Source of the DNA: Paraspadella gotoi
Taxonomy: Eukaryota > Chaetognatha
Direction: 5' to 3'
DNA: 64,000 nt
NCBI GenBank assembly: GCA_051294375.1
Contig: CM119267.1
Coordinates: 5,755,992-5,819,991, forward strand
Part shown: piece by piece, positions 57,986 to 64,000 of the stretch
Layout of the letters: each line of letters begins with the position of its first letter
Numbering within the stretch: the stretch's first letter is position 1
The notes under the pieces: model-generated
Told to the model about the DNA's origin: nothing
The model's input: only the letters and a program-made list of their open reading frames with translations
The model's database searches: none
Made by a program: the position numbers and the translations under genes

Positions 57986-58853
57986 CTAATCGTCATCTTC
58001 ACCGAGTTTTTGAGTTTCCGCTGCTCGGCGTCTCTTCCGCTCGAGCATCCGTTTGATGTCTTCGCTGTTTTTATTCAATTCTTTCAAAATCTTCTCGTGA
58101 TTCGCCAGTCGATAAGTCTCGGCCTTCGCCTTCGCCGACAACCCTCGCTTTTTCTCTTTTGGTTGCTTAACCTATCCAATGGAAAAATACCGGGTGAGTA
58201 AAAATAGATTGACCAATATTTCATTTTTATATTACGTTTGTTGGCCATATACCTTTTGCCAAATGTTGGATGAAAAATAAACTCATTTCTCTTTCTTTTT
58301 TCTACAATTATATACCTTTGGCGTCGCTTTCTTTGAACGCGTGGGTTTGGGCGATGGTAATTGACTGGGAGGAAAATCCGGGGTTTTATTGGAAAACAAT
58401 CTGCCAGAAAGAAAAACCAAGTTTGATCTATCCTTGCCGGGTAAACGTCCGTTACGATATTACGTACTTTCTGCCCATTCGCTTGTTTCCTATAACCCTC
58501 ACGTCCGCTTTCGTTCTCGGCCGGCGCCGAGGAGTTTTCTCCGCCGTTTTTTCGATCGGGTCCGAGATAGAGTCCAAGTTGCCGTTGTGAGCTGGGGTCG
58601 CGACTGCGCTACGCGAGGTAATCTCAACAGGGCTCGAATCACAGGGCTTGATTGAATCACATTTCGGCGTCGAGGAAAGAGATTCCAAGGCGCCCGAGGG
58701 AGACATGTAATTCGAAAGCTTCCTCGATCCCATCGCCGAGGAATTCGATAAAAATCGACCCTCCTCAATTTCGTCGTCAAAGTCTGGGAAGAGAACTCGT
58801 TTGATACGATCCACTTCCGCTCTCGATGGCGGCGCACATTTTGCGAAGCGCAT
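57986..58853 (-). CDS. Uncharacterised 218-aa basic protein with C-terminal coiled coil
   Basis: Three exons: 58853-58468, 58400-58316, 58171-57986. The splice signals AA/GTACGT, CTTTCTGGCAG/A, AAG/GTATAT and CATTGGATAG/G keep one frame. I do not recognise the family. The N-terminus has a short mixed-charge helix (AEVDRIKRVLFPDFDDEIEE, about 13-32). The middle is a Ser/Thr/Pro-rich, probably disordered segment with basic patches (TPRRRPRTK). The last 50 residues form a highly charged helix (EKILKELNKNSEDIKRMLERK), probably a coiled coil. The composition suggests a small nuclear regulatory protein, but that is inference only. It lies 322 bp after DDB2 and 271 bp before COA7 on the same strand. 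A TGCAG acceptor-like site precedes the ATG by about 40 bp. Confidence 0.8.
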
Positions 58854-59175
58854 GCGACGGAACGAATGAGAGAGCAAAATAGGAAAGAAATCTGCAGCAT
58901 TGAAACAACGAAATATTGTCAAAACTTTTGTTAAAACCGAGATAAAAATACGAAAAAATATTCAACGATCAAAATATAATTTGGATCCTCTTATGGAGGT
59001 CATCTCGGATTCAAATCCTCAATAATCAAAAATCAAAAAGAAAACAAGGGTTCATTCTAATGCCATGTATATTAACTGGGAATGGTACGTAAAACAAAAC
59101 GAATAACAAAATAAGAAATAAGTAAAAACATTGTAAAACATTTCCAAACGTAGCAAAAACATATTGATTCACAGA

Positions 59176-62100
59176 TCACGACTTTTTCGATTTGGCCGAA
59201 GTCTTTTTAATTTTCAGCTTTGTCTTTGACACGTCGTCGTCGTCGTCATCCTTCCCGCCCCTCTTTCCCTTCTTTGCTCCCTTTTTCACCCCCGCCTCCC
59301 CCGTTTTCCCGCGCTTTGACTTCTCCCCGCCCTTGGGTCTTCGTCGGCCCTCGATCAAGTCCGTTTGAAGGAGAGCCTCGACGTCGAAGGACAAAGGGGA
59401 GTCGCCGTCCCAATCTTTCGACTGACCCCACAACAAAATGTTACGGGACATTCCTGAAGATTATAAATAAATCGATGAAGCGATGTTTGAATTGTGTTAC
59501 CGATTTTTTTTTTTTTTTTTTTAGAAATTAATTATATACATCGATGCGTACACAATTACACATATATAGTTCAGTTCAAATGACCTAAAACCTAAATGAG
59601 GAAGAAGATTCCAATTATTTTCAACTCACCCGAGCACAAAAACTGGCCGTCGTTGGAGAACTTGTTGAGCGAAATGATTCCCCCGAGACTGGGGTCAAAA
59701 AGTTGAGCTTTCATCTTCCCCGAGTTGGCGTCGAAAATATCGATGGTTCGTCGTTCCCGTTCGTTGTAGCCGACAAAGTCAGGATCTGGCCAGCGTCCAA
59801 TTACAATCAAGTCCTAAAAAAACGGGCACACATGAACTGCGAGCCAAATCTTTGTTAACAAGACAACTACGGACCACAAGATCCCAATGCTTCCTTCTTT
59901 TTTACCTGCAAGGGATGCCAACTGGCTTTGATTGGTGTCAAGTGCTGAAACTGTCGGTGGGGATGAAGAATCGACCTTTCGAGGTAAAAACCGGGCAGTG
60001 CATAGACGCGAATTTGACCGTACTGGTCCGAGGTGAGGAGTCGTTGACCGTTGAAGACACTGAACGAAGCCACGTTCACTCCGGCGTCGTGGGCGAGAAT
60101 GTGAAGGGGCTCCGGCTAAATAAGATAATGAAAAAAAAAACAAATTTATATACGTAGTTACGTAACTTACGTACAATGTACATACAATGTAAGTCGTACA
60201 TATATAAATGTAGTATGCAAGTACATTAAATATGAAGTTGGACTCACTTTGTCGTTAACCGACTCCATTTTCCTGACGTCCCATATCTTGACCTCATGGT
60301 TGACGGAGGCGCTGGCGAGGAGATACTCGTGGTGCTTGGAGAACTCCACGTGGGAAATTTTAGCCTTGTGAAGTTTGAAGCGCGAGACTTGAGAGAGAGA
60401 GACCCGATCGAAGAGCTGGAGTTCGCCAGTCGACTGACCTGGATTAGCCGAAGACGATTTTCTTTCATTTTTAAAAGATGATTAGGAATTCCATTCCGGA
60501 TCTGCCAATGATCATTAGCGATAAGCAGCTGATCAGATAATTAATTAATTATTTTGTTTAATTCGCGTTAAAATCGTTTTTCACTTAGTCTCGCCTCTCA
60601 ATCACAAAACAATTTTTTAATTACTATCTTATTAATAATTAATTAAGGCAGCTAGAATTTACAGTTAATATAAAAAGAAAAGAGCATAATCATATAGTGA
60701 AATATATTTTTTGTTTTTTCCATTTTAACTCGTTTCCACTTGGACGATTCCATCGAAACTTGATTTCCATTCAAAATTTCAAGTCAATCGTCTCATCCAC
60801 TCATGAGTAATTGACTTTCAAAGCTAAAGGGGGACGGACAGACAGACAGACATAAGTTTTTTTGCATAATTTATTATAATGTGATATTCTGACATGGTGT
60901 CTTACCGACAAGATTTTTGGGTGGGACCGACGGACCGATAAAGTTGATTATAGAGCCGGAATCTGCTGTAAGCAGATCCGGCTAATAAAAATCGTTGGTC
61001 ACTCTAACCGGCGGCGTAAAGACTCGGGCTGATGTCGCAAGAGACAAACCACTTGTTCCAGTCGCCGGTGTCGTGCAGCACCTTGCTCTTCGCGTCGCAT
61101 TTTAAGTTGCGCAGGGTGACTTTCGAGTCGAGACAGGCCGTCAGCAGCCATTCGGGAGAGAGAGGGCAGAAGCGCATGGCGCCCACGCTTCCGCCCGGAC
61201 CGATGCCGGGAAGAAAGATCGCTTCGTCAGAAGGATCCTTGATTTAGAAATTTTAGTCGGAAAATTGTTAAATGCTCGACTTTTTAGTTGCGCCGCGTGT
61301 ACTCGCCGAGCAACTCTATAAGTCACTTTTCGGTCCGTCTGTCCGTCCGTCCCACTTATGTTAAAAATGCTCATGATTGGCATATAGTTGGTTGCTCATT
61401 TGTTAAGATAGGGGCTGCTAGCGCCACCTTCAGGAAATCCTAAAACTATAAAGAATAAAAGACAATATTTCGATGCAGTGCGTGTCACGGGTTAAAGTTA
61501 TTGTAGTCATGTCTTGTCGTGTAATGTCACGAGAAATACACATGATAAGGCAGTCACTGCGGCGCAAAAAAAATTGAATTACTGTTCTTGTTTTTAGTAA
61601 GAGTTACGTCACTACTGACCTGCTTAGCAACGTCCAAGATGGTGATCTCGCCGCCCTTCGATCCGACGGCAACTTTTCTTGGATTCGTCGGATGCCACTC
61701 GATCGCCGTCGCCCGTCGATCGAACGGCGCCAGATTGTGGAATACGCGCATCGGACGAACACTAAAAAATAACAAATGAAGGGAGAGATGTTGGCATCAA
61801 GAGTTTGGCGGGTTTGAGACATTAGAGCATTGGTTAATGGTTATGACATTGGGTCGAATTGTATTGCATCCATCAGTAAGTACTTTAGTAACTTTGAAAT
61901 GTCTATGAGATATATCTTAAAATCAAACAAAAAACATAATTACGAATAATATTCGTCCAACCTGTCAAGCAAGGGATTCAGCAAAACCGAGGAAGGCAAC
62001 TCCGCCGGGCCACGCGTCTCTTGCCCGAGGAGCAAATGAAGCAGATCCCTCCTCTCTGCCGCCCTATTCCGCTCATGTGGCCCAGAGAAATTGAAATTGT

Positions 62101-62440
62101 CCGACTTGAAGAGAACGAACTCGCGCTGGTTTTTCCCGCGTACGAGTTTGACCGTCCCGTCCTCGACAGACGTCGACCTGACCGGACCCTTGGCCTTGGT
62201 CTTCAGAACCAGTTTTTTGGGCCCCTTGAAGCCGATCGGGGATTCAGTTTTCTCGGCGACTTCATCCGTCGAAGGAGGAGAATTCTTTTTCGTCATCTTC
62301 GTTGTAGGGTTTTCTTTGTCGGTGCCGTTTACATTATTGTTAAACTCCCGGCGAGATTTAGGAAAGACGAAATCGTCGTCGTCATCGTCGTCGTCATCGT
62401 CTTTTGCGTTTAAAGGGACACTTCGCTTTGATCTTCTCAT
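59176..62440 (-). CDS. DDB2: DNA damage-binding protein 2 (UV-damage WD40 receptor)
   Basis: Seven exons: 62440-61962, 61761-61620, 61237-61009, 60438-60248, 60115-59906, 59813-59630, 59453-59176 (570 aa). DDB2 is the damage-recognition subunit of the DDB1-CUL4 ligase in nucleotide-excision repair. The match is clear throughout the WD40 propeller: [40 protein letters not shown], and [17 protein letters not shown]. The last keeps the F-Q-H hairpin (about 403-405) that probes damaged bases in known structures. The N-terminus has a run of ten Asp (14-23). A Lys-rich tail of about 80 residues makes the protein longer than human DDB2. The ATG directly follows a T10-CGTAG tract, which resembles a splice acceptor. 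The intron at 61238-61619 holds repeat A4 and the intron at 60439-61008 holds repeat B2. All exon phases agree; the exon 1 donor (AG/GTTGGA) is the weakest junction. Confidence 0.95.
60690..60985 (+). repeat. Interspersed repeat family B, copy B2, inside a DDB2 intron
   Basis: Shares blocks with 27060-27480: GTGAAATATATTTTTT, CGATTCCATCGAAACTT, TCCACTCATGAGTAATTG, a GACAGACAGAC microsatellite, TTTTGCATAATTTAT and a common tail. It ends in a hairpin with arms 60954-60967 and 60971-60983 (AGCCGGAATCTGCT with AGCAGATCCGGCT). The bases CTAA then T follow, a Helitron-like 3' end. Located in the DDB2 intron 60439-61008. Confidence 0.75.
61281..61600 (+). repeat. Interspersed repeat family A, copy A4, inside a DDB2 intron
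   Basis: Starts TTTTTAGTTGCGCCGC; the inner inverted pair TTGCGCCGC (61288-61296) and GCGGCGCAA (61559-61567) are 280 bp apart. It contains GAGCAACTCTATAAGTCACT as in A3. It lies entirely within the intron 61238-61619 of DDB2, antisense to the gene. No coding capacity. Confidence 0.8.
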
Positions 62441-62685
62441 CTACGAAAAAAAAAAGCAGAATGCGGTTGGCCGGTCGCATTTTTTTTAAACCGGAGCGCA
62501 AACAAGCAAAAAAAATAATATATAAGGTTTCGGAAGATAAGCTGGAAGACAAAAGAAAAAAGCGTAGATATATTAGCGCCGGGGGAAATAGAGATGAGGC
62601 GACTTTGAACCAGCAGCTCCGTCCCCCCTCGCGCTTCATCGTAAGAAAGACAATTGGTCTTCAACTTCGGATAGGCGAGGGATCG

Positions 62686-63648
62686 TCACACTTCCTTATC
62701 GGGCCGCTTTATGGCCTTTTCCCACCGCCGGTGGTCGAAATCGGAGAGGTCTTCGAAATCGGCGAGGTACTTGAGGTACTGCGCCAGGAAAAGAAGCTCT
62801 TTGTCCGAATCCCGGTTGAAGTGGGCGTTCCGGAACGGGCGGATCTTGAGACCGTTCTGAGGATTCATGAGAAAGTTGCGGCGCATGTCGTCGAACATGA
62901 TTGTGTTGTTGGGTCCGAACTCTTCGAACTGGCCCCAAATGACGCCGAGTGGTTTGACCTCGATGACGCCGTACTTGGGCGAGTCTACGGTGATCATGGC
63001 GCCACTGTCGAGTACGAAACTGATGTGGAATCGTTCATTCTTCTCTAAGTTTAATTCCTGCATCTTGGCCTCGATCCACTTGAGGGACGTGGCGGACCAG
63101 ATTGCAATGTCGTAATCGGCGTAGGCCGACTCGAGGAAGTCATGGAGGAAGGGACGCATGAGGTCCCGCCCGGTCTCGCCGACCGATTTGTGATCGAAGA
63201 TGGTGTAGTCGATATCCAGCACCAGCAGCTTCTTGCCGGGCCTCGTCGGGTGACGCCGCTTGATGGAGTAGTCCTTGACGCGTTTGGCAACCTTCTCCAG
63301 AAAGACGTCGCAGTCTTTGACGGGGACTTCCTCGTCGTCGCCAATGTCGAAGTCGTCGACGACCTCGGGAAGAACCTCGGGAGGTTTGGTCGCCGCTGCG
63401 ATGGCCTCCTCCTTGGTGCCCATCATCATGATCTTGGCGCCGGCCTTGAGGTTGAGTTCGCGGATGAGGACGTCGTCCGTCGGGGTCTTCCCCTTCCATT
63501 TCAGCCCCAAGAGTTTTTGACGCAGAGGAAGGACGCCGGTGGCTTTGCAGATGAGGTTTTTTAAGTCGAGCACGGAGTCCGTGTCGGAAAGACCCTCGAC
63601 CGGATATTCTGTCCCACTCCATTTCACCACAAGATTCGTCATGTTCAT
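62686..63648 (-). CDS. UBLCP1: Ubiquitin-like domain-containing CTD phosphatase 1
   Basis: A single-exon gene of 320 codons. In other animals this nuclear phosphatase removes phosphate from 26S proteasome subunits and can act on the RNA polymerase II CTD. Residues 3-80 form the ubiquitin-like domain, with GVLPLRQKLLGLKWKGK matching the family. Residues 140-310 form the FCP/HAD phosphatase domain, with the DxDxT nucleophile motif LDIDYTIFDH (D145, D147), then SATSLKWIEAKM, KPLGVIWGQF and FDDMRRNFLMNPQNG. The reading frame stays open for 11 codons upstream of the chosen ATG at 63648. A second ATG two codons later would give 318 aa, the length I recall for the human protein. The gene has no introns, unlike vertebrate orthologues. 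It is first in a co-directional array, and DDB2 begins 245 bp downstream. Family identity is secure. Confidence 0.96.
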   Translation of the reverse strand: MNMTNLVVKWSGTEYPVEGLSDTDSVLDLKNLICKATGVLPLRQKLLGLKWKGKTPTDDVLIRELNLKAGAKIMMMGTKEEAIAAATKPPEVLPEVVDDFDIGDDEEVPVKDCDVFLEKVAKRVKDYSIKRRHPTRPGKKLLVLDIDYTIFDHKSVGETGRDLMRPFLHDFLESAYADYDIAIWSATSLKWIEAKMQELNLEKNERFHISFVLDSGAMITVDSPKYGVIEVKPLGVIWGQFEEFGPNNTIMFDDMRRNFLMNPQNGLKIRPFRNAHFNRDSDKELLFLAQYLKYLADFEDLSDFDHRRWEKAIKRPDKEV

Positions 63649-64000
63649 AGGAGATTTGAGGTTAAAAGTACGTTTCAGCAAGACGAGATTATTATTACAG
63701 AAAATTATTGGAAAATAATCGACGCATTATCCGAATAACACCACAAGCAAGTGATAAATACAATACAATTGTTTTCCCAAAGTTTTAGTCAGCGTTTTTT
63801 AAATTGACGTCTTCAGAGCACGACGGAATCGAATATCGTATCGATCTTATGTTTTTATTTCTTTTCGTCTACAATTCAATAAAGCAGTAATAATAAAAGA
63901 CTAGAGCCACGAGAAATTCCTTTATCAGGCACCGGTGTATAAAGAGAACAAATAGACATACATCAAAAATATAGGATAAACGAGCAGAATCCTCTTCTTG
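63649..64000. other. Upstream flank of UBLCP1, no gene seen
   Basis: About 350 bp upstream of the UBLCP1 ATG. No open frame looks coding. An AATAAA at 63878-63883 on the plus strand could be the 3' end of a plus-strand gene outside the window, or chance in AT-rich DNA. Confidence 0.4.

Noticed and set aside
58980-59030. tRNA-like B-box sequence (GGATTCAAATCC)
   Set aside because: No A box, acceptor stem or cloverleaf can be drawn around it.

Overview
This window is nuclear DNA of an invertebrate animal. The genes have GT-AG spliceosomal introns, and the recognisable proteins are animal orthologues (SIDT, DDB2, NANS, COA7, UBXN11, GPATCH11). Introns in the gene-rich half are mostly about 50-200 bp and several genes have none. 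I cannot name the species. There is no rRNA, CRISPR array, tRNA or bacterial-style gene.

The window has two parts. From 1 to about 33 kb, plus the 4 kb at 35.2-39.1 kb, the sequence is repeat-dominated: long (CT)n/(AG)n tracts, (CGT)n/(CGA)n arrays, (GGC)n GC-rich patches, five of the six assembly gaps (the sixth is at 38.6 kb), short tandem arrays and interspersed repeats. I see no recognisable gene there, only a few weak exon candidates. A diverged inverted repeat of about 7 kb occupies 640-7480, with arms of about 3 kb.

From 33.2 to 63.6 kb the minus strand carries 15 genes, all in one direction. In transcription order they are UBLCP1, DDB2, a 218-aa coiled-coil protein, COA7, RNASEH1, ERI2 and SIDT; then a 2.4 kb AT-rich spacer; then a 582-aa protein with a mobile-element-like domain, RPL41 (25 codons), RAD51D, UBXN11, METTL15, GPATCH11 and NANS; then a 4 kb repeat-bearing spacer; then a 294-aa single-pass membrane protein. 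Within the two blocks of seven, neighbouring genes are 120-470 bp apart. Many start codons lie 0-45 bp after a pyrimidine tract ending in AG. This layout suggests polycistronic transcription units resolved by spliced-leader trans-splicing, which RNA data would have to confirm.

The contents mix housekeeping with nucleic-acid maintenance: UV-damage recognition (DDB2), RAD51-paralogue recombination (RAD51D), RNA/DNA hybrid removal (RNASEH1), a DEDDh exonuclease (ERI2), a SID-1 family membrane protein (SIDT), mitochondrial rRNA methylation (METTL15), respiratory-complex assembly (COA7), sialic-acid synthesis (NANS) and translation (RPL41). Two interspersed repeat families that also occur in the left half sit inside DDB2 introns. 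Exon coordinates were joined by hand from splice signals, reading frame and family alignment from memory. No search was run.
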